A stretch of 64,000 nucleotides of DNA from Bacillota bacterium (GTDB taxonomy: Bacteria > Bacillota > Clostridia > Christensenellales > Aristaeellaceae): positions 1 through 64,000 of the forward strand of contig JAEYOW010000046.1 of the NCBI GenBank assembly GCA_023411375.1. The letters are read 5' to 3'. Below the pieces are notes generated by a model. That model was not told the origin of the DNA, did no database searches, and saw only the letters and a program-made list of their open reading frames with translations. The translations under genes and the position numbers were made by a program. This document shows positions 40,994 to 49,265 of the stretch, piece after piece; position 1 is the stretch's first letter, and every line of letters starts with the position of its first letter.

Positions 40994-42313
40994 TCACCCT
41001 CTGCGCCGTTTCTTCCAATCCTTGATCCCCTGAAGCCGGGCTTTGAATTTTGCTTCCACGCCCTGCTCCGTGGGCTGGTAATATTCGCGCTCTACAAGCG
41101 AGTCCGGCAGGCATTGCATGTTGGTCAGTTTATCCTGCGTGTCGTGCGCGTACTGGTAGCCCAAGCCATAATCCAGCTCCTTCATCAGGCGCGTGGGCGC
41201 GTTGCGGATAACCAGCGGCACGGGTTCGCTCAACTGGGTCAAAGCGTCCTTTTTCGCGCTTTCATATGCCATGTACAGCGCGTTGGACTTTGGCGCAAGC
41301 GATAGGTAAACGACCGCCTGCGTAAGGTGTACGGAGCATTCCGGCATGCCGATCAGGTGACAGGCTTGATAGGCGGCGACCGAAAGCTCCAATGCGCGGG
41401 GATCGGCAAGGCCGATATCCTCGCTGGCGAAGCGCGTTACACGGCGAGCGATATACAGCGGGTCCTCCCCGGCCTCCAGCATTCGCGCAAGCCAATAAAC
41501 GGCGGCGTCCGGGTCGGAGTTGCGCATGGATTTATGCAACGCGGAAATCAGGTTATAATGCTCCTCGCCCTTTTTGTCATATAGCAGTGACTTTTTGGAT
41601 ACGCATTGCTCCAACGTTTCTGGTGATATGGCGACGGTCCCGCCATCAACATCGCCGTTTAAGATTACCATCTCCAGGGTGGAAAGCGCGGCGCGGGCGT
41701 CGCCGTTGGCAAAAACCGCGATTGTCTCAAGCATATCCGGCGGCATCAGGATTTTTTGACTGCCAAAACCGCGCACATCCTTCAACGCGCGCTCCATAAG
41801 CGCGGTCAAATCCTCTGTCTTCAGCGCATGTAAAACAAAAACCTTGCAACGTGAAAGCAGGGCGCCGTTGATTTCAAAGGATGGATTTTCTGTCGTCGCG
41901 CCGATCAATAGGATGCTGCCCTTTTCTACAAAGGGTAAAAACGCATCCTGCTGCGCCTTGTTGAAGCGGTGAATCTCATCGACGAACACGATGGTTTTTT
42001 CACCAAAACGGCGGTTATCCTCGGCTTGCTGCATGACGCTCCGGATTTCCTTGATGCCGCTGGTGACGGCGGAAAAATCGATAAACTTCGCCTTTGTCCG
42101 GTTTGCGACAATGCGCGCGAGCGTCGTTTTGCCCACGCCGGGAGGTCCCCAAAAAATCATGGAGGAGATGCGGTCGCCTTCGATGAGACGGCGCAGCACC
42201 TTGCCCTCGCCCAGCAGGTGGTCCTGCCCGGCAAACTCACTCAGCGTTTGCGGACGAAGCCGGTCCGCCAGCGGCCGGCTGGCTTCGGTTTCAAAAAAGG
42301 TTTGCTGCTCCAT
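40994..42313 (-). CDS. rarA: Replication-associated recombination protein RarA
   Basis: 439 residues from ATG 42313, preceded by GGGAGGAAAG on the minus strand; the frame stays open upstream without a site. AAA+ ATPase that acts at stalled replication forks with SSB. Visible: PLADRLRPQTLSEFAGQDHLLGEG, Walker A FWGPPGVGKTTLARIVA, Walker B TIVFVDEIHRFNKAQQDAFLPFVE, sensor 1 LIGATTENPSFE, the arginine finger in ALLSRCKVF, then the tetramerisation domain with MRNSDPDAAVYWLARMLEAGEDPLYIARRVTRFASEDIGLADP. Length is normal. It lies downstream of the AraC-type gene on the same strand. Confidence 0.95.
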   Translation of the reverse strand: MEQQTFFETEASRPLADRLRPQTLSEFAGQDHLLGEGKVLRRLIEGDRISSMIFWGPPGVGKTTLARIVANRTKAKFIDFSAVTSGIKEIRSVMQQAEDNRRFGEKTIVFVDEIHRFNKAQQDAFLPFVEKGSILLIGATTENPSFEINGALLSRCKVFVLHALKTEDLTALMERALKDVRGFGSQKILMPPDMLETIAVFANGDARAALSTLEMVILNGDVDGGTVAISPETLEQCVSKKSLLYDKKGEEHYNLISALHKSMRNSDPDAAVYWLARMLEAGEDPLYIARRVTRFASEDIGLADPRALELSVAAYQACHLIGMPECSVHLTQAVVYLSLAPKSNALYMAYESAKKDALTQLSEPVPLVIRNAPTRLMKELDYGLGYQYAHDTQDKLTNMQCLPDSLVEREYYQPTEQGVEAKFKARLQGIKDWKKRRRG

Positions 42314-42376
42314 TGGCTTTCCTCCCACAAGCTTTTTACTGACGATTTGCGCCATGGCGCGCGCCTGTTTCCATGG

Positions 42377-43222
42377 CTACAGCATATGGTTGCGATACCC
42401 CAGCGGGGTTGTGCCGGTCACGCGCTTGAAGGTGGTGCAGAAGGTGGAATCGCTGCTGTAGCCGCAGCGGTAGGAGATTTCCTTGAGGGATAGCGACGTG
42501 GTTTTCAGGTAAAACTTCGCGGCGTTCACCCGGGTGTGAATCAGATAATCGCGCACGGTATACCCTGTTTCCTTTTTAAAAATGCGGGAAAAATAGAAGG
42601 GGCTCAGGGACACGCGCTGCGCAAGAGATTCCAGCGTCACCGGCTGGTCGATACTTTCGGATATATAGTTTAGCAGCTCCTCGATGCTGCCGGAGTGCTC
42701 CGCGCCGCTTTCGGACGCGGTATCGGCTAAAAGAAACTCCGTGAGCACAGAGGTGATGCTTTTTGATATCAGCGGTTCAACGGCCCTCTTTTCGTGGTGG
42801 TACATGCGGTAAATCTTTTCCAGCGCGCGCATGGCGTTGTAGGGATTGGGCGGAAGCATCATCTGCCGTTTGCCGTTGAGGATGGACTGATAATACTCGC
42901 GCGCAAGCACGCCGTCGAAGTGAATCCAGAGAATTTCCCAGCCGCTGTCGGTACCATACCGGTGCGGATGGTAGCAGTCGAGCAACAAAAAGCTGCCCTC
43001 GGTCAGTTCGACGCGCCTGCCGTCCAGGTAGCAGTAGCCGCGGCCCCTTAGCACATGAAGGATCAGAAAGCTGTCGTAGGACTGGCGCTGGACGGCGTAA
43101 CGCTCGTCGCACTGGTAACGCCCCGTACACCGGATATAAAAATACATACGCCTTGCCGTTTCACTGGCGGTATGAAAATAAATGTCCGAGCTGGATAAAA
43201 CGCCGGCTTCCTTGATCTTCAT
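42377..43222 (-). CDS. AraC-family transcriptional regulator
   Basis: 281 residues from ATG 43222 after GGGGAGG on the minus strand. The N-terminal cupin-like sensor domain carries RQSYDSFLILHVLRGRGYCYLDGRRVELTEGSFLLLDCYHPHRYGTDSGWEILWIHFDG. The C-terminal domain has two helix-turn-helices: VTLESLAQRVSLSPFYFSRIFKKETGYTVRDYLIHTRVNAAKFYL and SLKEISYRCGYSSDSTFCTTFKRVTGTTPLGYR. This is the standard AraC/XylS layout of sugar-responsive activators. It is transcribed divergently from the DUF5107 gene, its probable target. rarA follows on the same strand 63 bases downstream. Confidence 0.93.
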   Translation of the reverse strand: MKIKEAGVLSSSDIYFHTASETARRMYFYIRCTGRYQCDERYAVQRQSYDSFLILHVLRGRGYCYLDGRRVELTEGSFLLLDCYHPHRYGTDSGWEILWIHFDGVLAREYYQSILNGKRQMMLPPNPYNAMRALEKIYRMYHHEKRAVEPLISKSITSVLTEFLLADTASESGAEHSGSIEELLNYISESIDQPVTLESLAQRVSLSPFYFSRIFKKETGYTVRDYLIHTRVNAAKFYLKTTSLSLKEISYRCGYSSDSTFCTTFKRVTGTTPLGYRNHML

Positions 43223-43280
43223 CGCAGGGCCTCCCCGATTGTTAATCAAGCGCAATTGTACAAAATAAACCGTACCTGTT

Positions 43281-43309
43281 ATTGTAGGTGAGGAAAGGTG
43301 GAAAGTCAA
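43281..43309 (-). promoter_or_regulatory. Promoter of the AraC-family regulator
   Basis: On the minus strand TTGACT (43309-43304), 17-base spacer, TACAAT (43286-43281). It leaves a leader of about 55 bases before ATG 43222. Confidence 0.8.
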
Positions 43310-43394
43310 TCCCCGGCCTTTACCGCATGACAGGCAACAGAGCAAAAAAAGAAAATAAAGAAGCAAGGTTCATCAACAAATCCCAACCGCCCCA

Positions 43395-43403
43395 TGCTAT
43401 GAT
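43395..43403 (+). promoter_or_regulatory. Extended -10 promoter of the DUF5107 gene
   Basis: TGCTATGAT has a TG extension and a -10 TATGAT (43398-43403), with no -35 match 17 bases upstream, where an activator such as the divergent AraC protein might bind. The predicted start is about 35 bases before ATG 43444. Confidence 0.5.
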
Positions 43404-43443
43404 GACAACGTACTCATAGACGGCGATACAGGAGGGATAAGGG

Positions 43444-46400
43444 ATGAAGCATGCTCTGCATCAGGTTGAGGTATGGGAGGAATCCGTCATCATTCCTACC
43501 TACGAGGTGGGGGAACCGGACGCTAACCCGATGTTTTTGGAAAAGCGCGTCTATCAGGGCAGCTCGGGGAAGGTATACCCGCTGCCCGTCATTGATAAGA
43601 TCAAGGATGAAAAGGCCGACAAGGCATATAGGGCCGTATGGCTGGAGAACGGTTATCTTCGCATAATGCTGCTGCCGGAGCTGGGCGGCCGCGTACAGCG
43701 CGCCTATGATAAGACGAACGGATACGATTTTGTTTATTATAACGAAGTGATCAAGCCCGCGCTGGTTGGGCTGACGGGGCCATGGATCAGCGGAGGAATC
43801 GAGTTCAACTGGCCCCAGCACCACAGGCCTTCCACCTATTCGCCGACGGATTACCTGCTTCTTGACAATGGCGACGGCAGCAAAACCGTGCAGATCAACG
43901 ATGTGGACGCGATGTACGGCACAAAATCAATCGCCTCGTTTACGCTGTACCCAGATAAAGCATATCTGGAAATCAAGGGGCAGCTTTACAACCGCACGCC
44001 GCTGCCGCAGACCTTTCTATGGTGGGCAAACCCCGCCGTAGCCGTTAACGACAACACGCAATCCATTTTTCCGCCTGATGTACACGCGGTGATGGATCAC
44101 GGCAAGCGTGCGGTTTCCCGGTTCCCCATTGCCACCGGCGTGTATTACAAGCATGATTATGGCGAGGGGGTCGATATTTCGCGGTACAAGAATATTCCCG
44201 TTCCCACCTCCTACATGGCATACCACAGCGATTATAATTTTGTGGGCGGCTATGATTACGGCGTAGAGGCTGGCGTACTGCATATTGCGGATCATCACGT
44301 TTCGCCTGGCAAGAAGCAGTGGACGTGGGGCTGCGGAGATTTTGGCCGGGCCTGGGACCGTAACCTGACGGACGAAAACGGACCGTATATCGAGCTGATG
44401 ACGGGCGTGTATACGGATAACCAGCCGGATTTTACCTGGCTTAAGCCTTTTGAGGAAAAGGCGTTTACCCAGTATTTTATGCCCTATAAGCAGGTGGGCG
44501 GGGTAAGTAACGCCTCCACGGAAGCGGTGCTCAGGCTGGAAAAGGTGGGTGAGGCGGCCGAGCTTTGCGTGTATGCGACCGCGCGCTATGAAAACGCCAG
44601 AATACTTTTGACCCGGGGAACGGAAACGCTGTATACGTACGAGGGTGTTCTGTCACCCAACGATATCTGCCGTGCGAGCGTACCCTGCGGGGACACGGAG
44701 GAAAGCGGGCTGCGCATCAGCGTTTACGATGGACAACGGCTTATGCTGGATTACCAGCCGCGTCCAAGACAGGTGGAGAAGATTCCCGAACCCGCGCAGG
44801 CGGCGCCCGAACCCGCGCAAATCGCGACCAACGAGGAGCTGTACCTGACGGCGATGCATTTAGAGCAGTACCGCCATGCGACATACGAGCCCGACGCTTA
44901 CTATCTGGAAGGGCTAAAGCGCGACCCGCTGGACAGCCGGATTAACAACGCCTATGGCATGCTGCTGTTGCGCCGCGGCTTGTTTGAACAGGCGGAAATG
45001 TGCTTGCGCAGGGCCATTCGGCGCCTGACCTTCCGCAACCCCAATCCCTATGACAGCGAACCCTACTATAATCTTGGCCTGGCGCTGCTGTATCAGGGGC
45101 GTTGCGACGCGGCGTTTGACGCGTTCTACAAGGCGACGTGGACGGCCGCGCAGCAGGAGATGGCCTTTTACTACCTGGCGTGCATCGCCCGGCGGAAAGG
45201 CTGTGCGGAAGATGCGCTTCAGTTTGTGGAGCGCTCGCTTACCCGAAACACCCGCAACGTGAAGGCGCGCGGCTTAAAGGGTGTGATTCTGGAGGCGCTG
45301 GGCAGAAAGGACGAGGCAGTCGCGTGGTATAAGGAAAACCTGCTGGTGGACCGCTTTGACTATGTGTCCCGCGTGGGGCTGGACGTGCTTACCGGAAGCG
45401 ACGGCAGGGAGACGGAGGCGTTGCTGCGCGGCGAGGTGAACAGCTACCTTTGCCTTGCACGCGATTTACAGGAAATGGATTGCCACGCCCGGGCGCTCGC
45501 CGCGTTGAGCCGTTGTGGAAAGGATCAGCCAATGCTGCGCTACTATGCGGCGTACAGCTACGCATACCTGGGAGACCGGGAAAACGCGGAGCGCGAGCTT
45601 GCGCTGGCGGCCAAGGCGCCGCCGCTGTACTGCTTCCCCAACAGCCTGGAGGATATCGCCGTGCTAACCCTGGCGATGGAGCTGAACCCCATGGATAGCA
45701 AGGCGCCTTATTATCTGGCGAACCTCTTTTACGACCGAAAGCGCTGTAAGGAGGCACAGACGCTCTGGGAAAAGAGCGTCCAGCTGAATGGCAACTATCC
45801 GACGGCGCACCGAAACCTTGCGCTTGCGTATTTCAACAAGGCAAATCAACCCGAGCGCGCGCTGGCGTCGCTTACCCGGGCGTTTATGCTGGATACGGCC
45901 GACGCGCGCGTGCTGCTGGAGCTGGACCAGCTGCATAAGAAGCTGGGGTTGGAGCCCGCCAAACGGTTGGATTTTCTGGGCCAATACCGCCAAACCGCAG
46001 AAAAGCGCGACGATATCATGGTCGAGATCGCCACGCTGCTGAACTTGCTGGACCGCCCGGAGGAAGCGTACCGTCTGATTATGGGCCGCACGTTCCATCC
46101 TTGGGAAGGCGGAGAGGGAAAGGTAACGGGCCAGTATACCATCAGCTTGCTTCGGATGGCTCAAAAGCATATCGCACTTGAGGAATATGAGGCGGCGGAG
46201 GAGTATCTGAAAAAGGCGCTGACCTTTCCCAAGCATCTTGGCGAGGGAAAGCTGGAGGGGACGAAGGATAACAACATTTATTATTATCTCGGTTGCGTTT
46301 GCGCCGCCATGGGGCGGGCGAAGGAGGCCGACCGGTATTGGAAGCTTGCCACCCTGGGTTCAAGCGAGCTCGCCGGGGCGATGTATTACAACGACCAGCC

Positions 46401-46728
46401 CGCTGATTTGATTTTGTACCAGGGGCTTGCATTTGAACGCCTGGGCGACGCGGCCGCGGCCAAAACGCGCTACCACAGGTTGTTGGATTATGGCGAGGCG
46501 CATCTGTTTGACGAGGTGAAGATCGAATACTTTGCGGTATCGCTGCCGGATTTGCAGCTCTTTGAGGATAACCTGACCGACCGCAACAGGCTCCACTGCC
46601 AATATTTGATTGCGCTGGGCAGCCATGGCATGGGGGATTTGGAGCGCGCCAGGGAAATGTATGATTTGGTGCTGAAGAAAGAACCTGCGCACCTTGGCGC
46701 GCATATTCACCGCGCGCTGCTTGCCTGA
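43444..46728 (+). CDS. DUF5107 domain protein with C-terminal TPR array
   Basis: 1094 residues, ATG 43444 after GGAGGGATAAGG. The first 330 residues form a galactose-mutarotase-like beta sandwich of DUF5107: GYLRIMLLPELGGRVQRAYDKTNGYDFVYYNEVIKPALVGLTGPWISGGIEFNWPQHHRPSTYSPTDYLL, with FLWWANPAVAVNDNTQSIFPPDVHAV further on. A carbohydrate-binding-like region is followed by about 600 residues of tetratricopeptide repeats, such as PYYNLGLALLYQGRCDAAFDAFYKATW and DAEFYY/YLACIARRKG-type units. No signal peptide is visible, so it is likely cytoplasmic. Its role is unknown; mutarotase-like fold and the divergent AraC gene suggest sugar sensing or processing. No enzyme activity can be assigned. Confidence 0.85.
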   Translation: MKHALHQVEVWEESVIIPTYEVGEPDANPMFLEKRVYQGSSGKVYPLPVIDKIKDEKADKAYRAVWLENGYLRIMLLPELGGRVQRAYDKTNGYDFVYYNEVIKPALVGLTGPWISGGIEFNWPQHHRPSTYSPTDYLLLDNGDGSKTVQINDVDAMYGTKSIASFTLYPDKAYLEIKGQLYNRTPLPQTFLWWANPAVAVNDNTQSIFPPDVHAVMDHGKRAVSRFPIATGVYYKHDYGEGVDISRYKNIPVPTSYMAYHSDYNFVGGYDYGVEAGVLHIADHHVSPGKKQWTWGCGDFGRAWDRNLTDENGPYIELMTGVYTDNQPDFTWLKPFEEKAFTQYFMPYKQVGGVSNASTEAVLRLEKVGEAAELCVYATARYENARILLTRGTETLYTYEGVLSPNDICRASVPCGDTEESGLRISVYDGQRLMLDYQPRPRQVEKIPEPAQAAPEPAQIATNEELYLTAMHLEQYRHATYEPDAYYLEGLKRDPLDSRINNAYGMLLLRRGLFEQAEMCLRRAIRRLTFRNPNPYDSEPYYNLGLALLYQGRCDAAFDAFYKATWTAAQQEMAFYYLACIARRKGCAEDALQFVERSLTRNTRNVKARGLKGVILEALGRKDEAVAWYKENLLVDRFDYVSRVGLDVLTGSDGRETEALLRGEVNSYLCLARDLQEMDCHARALAALSRCGKDQPMLRYYAAYSYAYLGDRENAERELALAAKAPPLYCFPNSLEDIAVLTLAMELNPMDSKAPYYLANLFYDRKRCKEAQTLWEKSVQLNGNYPTAHRNLALAYFNKANQPERALASLTRAFMLDTADARVLLELDQLHKKLGLEPAKRLDFLGQYRQTAEKRDDIMVEIATLLNLLDRPEEAYRLIMGRTFHPWEGGEGKVTGQYTISLLRMAQKHIALEEYEAAEEYLKKALTFPKHLGEGKLEGTKDNNIYYYLGCVCAAMGRAKEADRYWKLATLGSSELAGAMYYNDQPADLILYQGLAFERLGDAAAAKTRYHRLLDYGEAHLFDEVKIEYFAVSLPDLQLFEDNLTDRNRLHCQYLIALGSHGMGDLERAREMYDLVLKKEPAHLGAHIHRALLA

Positions 46729-46741
46729 GCCGGTGACAGAT

Positions 46742-46783
46742 CGCGGCCGGATGTCCATCCGTTTGGACATGCGGCCGCGTTTT
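46742..46783 (+). terminator. Terminator after the DUF5107 gene
   Basis: A stem CGCGGCCG/CGGCCGCG at 46742-46749 and 46772-46779, with an inner ATGTCC/GGACAT stem, is followed by TTTT. Confidence 0.8.
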
Positions 46784-46796
46784 GCATCCGTAAATT

Positions 46797-46808
46797 TAAG
46801 ATATCTTA
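46797..46808 (+). repeat. 12-bp palindrome, AT-rich
   Basis: TAAGATATCTTA is a perfect palindrome between the terminator and the promoter of the small gene. It may be an operator; no regulator is known here. Confidence 0.25.
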
Positions 46809-46851
46809 TATCATATGTATGACAAGCGACAGCATTCGACAAACAACGCTC

Positions 46852-46880
46852 TTGCAAAAGTGAACATAATAGCATATGCT
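46852..46880 (+). promoter_or_regulatory. Promoter of the 57-residue small gene
   Basis: TTGCAA (46852-46857), 17-base spacer, TATGCT (46875-46880). Transcription would start near 46887, about 44 bases before ATG 46931. Confidence 0.6.
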
Positions 46881-46930
46881 GTAAGCGTCTTCAATATACA
46901 TGTTTCATTTGTCGATAAGGAGGGGTCGGT

Positions 46931-47104
46931 ATGAAACAGGAACACCGGAGGGAGGACAGCTATGCGTTCCTAAGAGAACGCGCGGCGCAGCTGTTTTTGG
47001 AGGGGTATCTGGAGCAGGCGCGCCGGTTGCTGCGGGAAGTCGATAGCGAGCAGGTCAAACGCTTTCAGGAATGCGAAATCCGGAATGCAAGGGCGGCCAA
47101 ATAA
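46931..47104 (+). CDS. Small charged protein of 57 residues, unknown function
   Basis: ATG 46931 follows AAGGAGG by six bases, the strongest possible ribosome site. The frame runs 57 residues to TAA 47102. It begins MKQEHRREDSYAFLRERAAQL and continues with FLEGYLEQARRLLREV; the whole protein looks helical and charged (many Arg, Glu, Lys), with no signal peptide or membrane helix. It has its own promoter and the CIRCE hairpin with TTTTT directly downstream could terminate it. I recognise no family. It could be a small regulatory or stress-related protein placed next to htpG (inference). Confidence 0.6.
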   Translation: MKQEHRREDSYAFLRERAAQLFLEGYLEQARRLLREVDSEQVKRFQECEIRNARAAK

Positions 47105-47127
47105 ACCAGAGCGCCCCGCAAAAATTG

Positions 47128-47154
47128 TTAGCACTCATTTTGAATGAGTGCTAA
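47128..47154 (+). promoter_or_regulatory. CIRCE operator (HrcA binding site) upstream of htpG
   Basis: TTAGCACTC (47128-47136), nine bases, GAGTGCTAA (47146-47154): a perfect match to the CIRCE consensus bound by the heat-shock repressor HrcA. It lies eight bases before the -35 of the htpG promoter. TTTTT follows the right arm, so the same hairpin can also terminate the small upstream gene. Confidence 0.9.
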
Positions 47155-47161
47155 TTTTTCG

Positions 47162-47190
47162 TTGCAATTCAAGCTAAACTCTGCTACAAT
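47162..47190 (+). promoter_or_regulatory. Sigma-A promoter of htpG
   Basis: TTGCAA (47162-47167), 17-base spacer, TACAAT (47185-47190) preceded by TG. The predicted start is near 47197, giving a leader of about 73 bases to ATG 47270. Control by the adjacent CIRCE is likely. Confidence 0.8.
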
Positions 47191-47269
47191 AAGAGAGCAT
47201 CAAGCCGCCTTTTTCCGGCCTGAGCGCTTAAATATCACCATAGCACGATAAGCAGGAGGCGTACCATCT

Positions 47270-49144
47270 ATGGACAGGCAGAAAGGTAATATTTCCATCC
47301 ATGCGCAAAACATCATGCCCATCATCAAGCGGTGGCTATATTCCGATAAGGATATCTTCATCCGCGAGATGGTGTCCAACGGCTGCGACGCGATAACCAA
47401 GCAGAAGATGCTCAAACCAGGCGATGATGGCGAGTACCGCGTAACCGTCACGCTGGATGAAAAGGCGGGGGAACTCCGCTTCAGCGATAACGGTATCGGC
47501 ATGACGGCCGGGGAAGTGGAAAAGTACATCAATCAGGTCGCGTTTTCCGGCGCAGAGGAGTTTCTCAAAAACTATGAGGGCGACGAAAAGGGCGGTATTA
47601 TCGGCCATTTCGGCTTGGGCTTCTACTCCTCCTTCATGGTTGCGGACAGGGTGACGATCGAAAGCCTGAGCGGCAGCGAGGGAGCGGCGCCCGTGCGCTG
47701 GGAGAGCGAGGACGGTATGGCCTTCCAGATGGAGGAGGGCACACGCGAGGAGCGCGGTACCGATATTATCCTTCATATCAGCGAAGAGGAGAAGGAATTT
47801 CTGCAGGAATACCGCGTGCGCGAGGTACTCAAGCGCTACTGCGGCTTCATGGCAACCCCGGTGTACTTTGACGTGGTTAAGGAAGACGCGCCCGCTACCG
47901 ACGAGCAAGCCACGAAGGACGGCGGGGAGCAAAAGCTTGTGGAACCCAAGGGGCCGGAGCTGATCAACGCCACGCCCGCGCTGTGGCTGAAAGCGCCGAA
48001 GGATTGCACGGACGAGGAATATAAGAGCTTTTACCGCGATGTTTTCCATACCTACGAGGACCCGCTGTTTTATGTGCACCTGAACGTGGATTATCCTTTC
48101 AACCTCAAGGGCATCCTGTATTTCCCCAAGCTGACGAACGATTTTGGCACCCGGGAGGGAGAGATCAAGCTTTTCAGCGGCCAGGTGTTTGTGGCGGACA
48201 ATATCAAGGAGGTTATTCCCGAATTCCTGATGCTGCTCAAGGGCGTGATCGACTGCCCCGACCTGCCCCTGAACGTCAGCCGCAGCTTCCTGCAGAACGA
48301 CGGCTATGTAAAGAAGCTTTCCGCCTACATCACGCGCAAGGTGGCCGACAAGCTGACCGGCCTGTTTGGCAGCGAGCGCGAAAACTACCAGAAGTATTGG
48401 GATGATATTCATCCGTTTGTCAAGTATGGCTGCATGAGGGATAATAAGTTCTTTGAGCAGGTAAAGGACACGTTGCTGTTTAAAACCACCAAGGACGAGT
48501 ATTTCACCATCCAGGAGTACCTTGGCAGAAACGAGGGCAAGGTAGGCAAGAAGATTATCTATACCAACGACCCGACCCGCCAGTCCGCCAGCGTTGCGCT
48601 TTACGACGCGGAGGGCGTGGATGTGGTGACGCTCGACGCGCTGATCGACCTGAACTTTGTAAGCTTTATGGAATATTCCGCCGGGGTGGAGGACCTTCAC
48701 TTTGCCCGTGTGGATGCGGACAGCGCCACGTTTACGAAGGAGCAGACCGAGGAGGAAAAGAAGCAGAGCGAGGAAGACGAGAAGAAGCTTGCGGAGCTGT
48801 TTAAGGCCGCTACCGGCAAAGAGGAGCTGACGGTTAAGGTAAGCGCGCTCAAGGACGAGACGTTGCCCGCGCTGCTCACCCAGGATGAGCAAGGCCGCCG
48901 CTTCAGCGAAATGAGCCGGATTTATGGTCAGGACTTCAAAATGCCCGAGTCGCACACGCTGGTGCTCAACGCCTCTAACAACGTGGTAAAAAGGTTGCTT
49001 GGCGCGCAAGAGGGTGAAAAGCGCACGCTGATGGCGGCGCAGCTTTACGATCTGGCCCGCATGAGCACCCGCCCTCTGGAAAAGGATGAGGTGACAGCGT
49101 TCCTCAAGCGCAGCAATAGACTAATGGAAATGCTGAGCGAGTAA
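47270..49144 (+). CDS. htpG: Molecular chaperone HtpG (bacterial Hsp90)
   Basis: 624 residues, ATG 47270 with GCAGGAGGCG upstream. ATP-dependent cytosolic chaperone that remodels client proteins. The N-terminal GHKL nucleotide domain has IFIREMVSNGCDAITKQKM, LRFSDNGIGMTAGEVEKYI and GGIIGHFGLGFYSSFMVAD. The middle domain has PLFYVHLNVDYPFNLKGILYFPKL and NVSRSFLQNDGYVKKL, containing the catalytic Arg region. The C-terminal dimerisation domain follows a charged linker (EEEKKQSEEDEKKLAELF). A perfect CIRCE element precedes its promoter, implying HrcA control, which is not the rule for htpG in Bacillus subtilis. Confidence 0.96.
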   Translation: MDRQKGNISIHAQNIMPIIKRWLYSDKDIFIREMVSNGCDAITKQKMLKPGDDGEYRVTVTLDEKAGELRFSDNGIGMTAGEVEKYINQVAFSGAEEFLKNYEGDEKGGIIGHFGLGFYSSFMVADRVTIESLSGSEGAAPVRWESEDGMAFQMEEGTREERGTDIILHISEEEKEFLQEYRVREVLKRYCGFMATPVYFDVVKEDAPATDEQATKDGGEQKLVEPKGPELINATPALWLKAPKDCTDEEYKSFYRDVFHTYEDPLFYVHLNVDYPFNLKGILYFPKLTNDFGTREGEIKLFSGQVFVADNIKEVIPEFLMLLKGVIDCPDLPLNVSRSFLQNDGYVKKLSAYITRKVADKLTGLFGSERENYQKYWDDIHPFVKYGCMRDNKFFEQVKDTLLFKTTKDEYFTIQEYLGRNEGKVGKKIIYTNDPTRQSASVALYDAEGVDVVTLDALIDLNFVSFMEYSAGVEDLHFARVDADSATFTKEQTEEEKKQSEEDEKKLAELFKAATGKEELTVKVSALKDETLPALLTQDEQGRRFSEMSRIYGQDFKMPESHTLVLNASNNVVKRLLGAQEGEKRTLMAAQLYDLARMSTRPLEKDEVTAFLKRSNRLMEMLSE

Positions 49145-49207
49145 ACGCTTCATATAAACGTAACAAATTTGCCCAAAAAGCAGGGTTTTTGAGCTGAATA
49201 TCGTATA

Positions 49208-49247
49208 CCTTGTATATCGGTGCGCGCGCCGGTATACAAGGTTTTTT
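49208..49247 (+). terminator. Rho-independent terminator after htpG
   Basis: A nine-bp perfect stem (49208-49216 with 49233-49241, arm CCTTGTATA) enclosing CGG/CCG pairs, followed by TTTTTT (49242-49247). Very strong. It lies before the LCP gene, which may depend on read-through or its own weak promoter. Confidence 0.9.
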
Positions 49248-49265
49248 AGATGGAAGGAGAGGCAC

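Noticed and set aside
47336..49009. 557-codon minus-strand frame opposite htpG
   Set aside because: htpG is a certain gene; the opposite frame has no motifs and no promoter or ribosome site.
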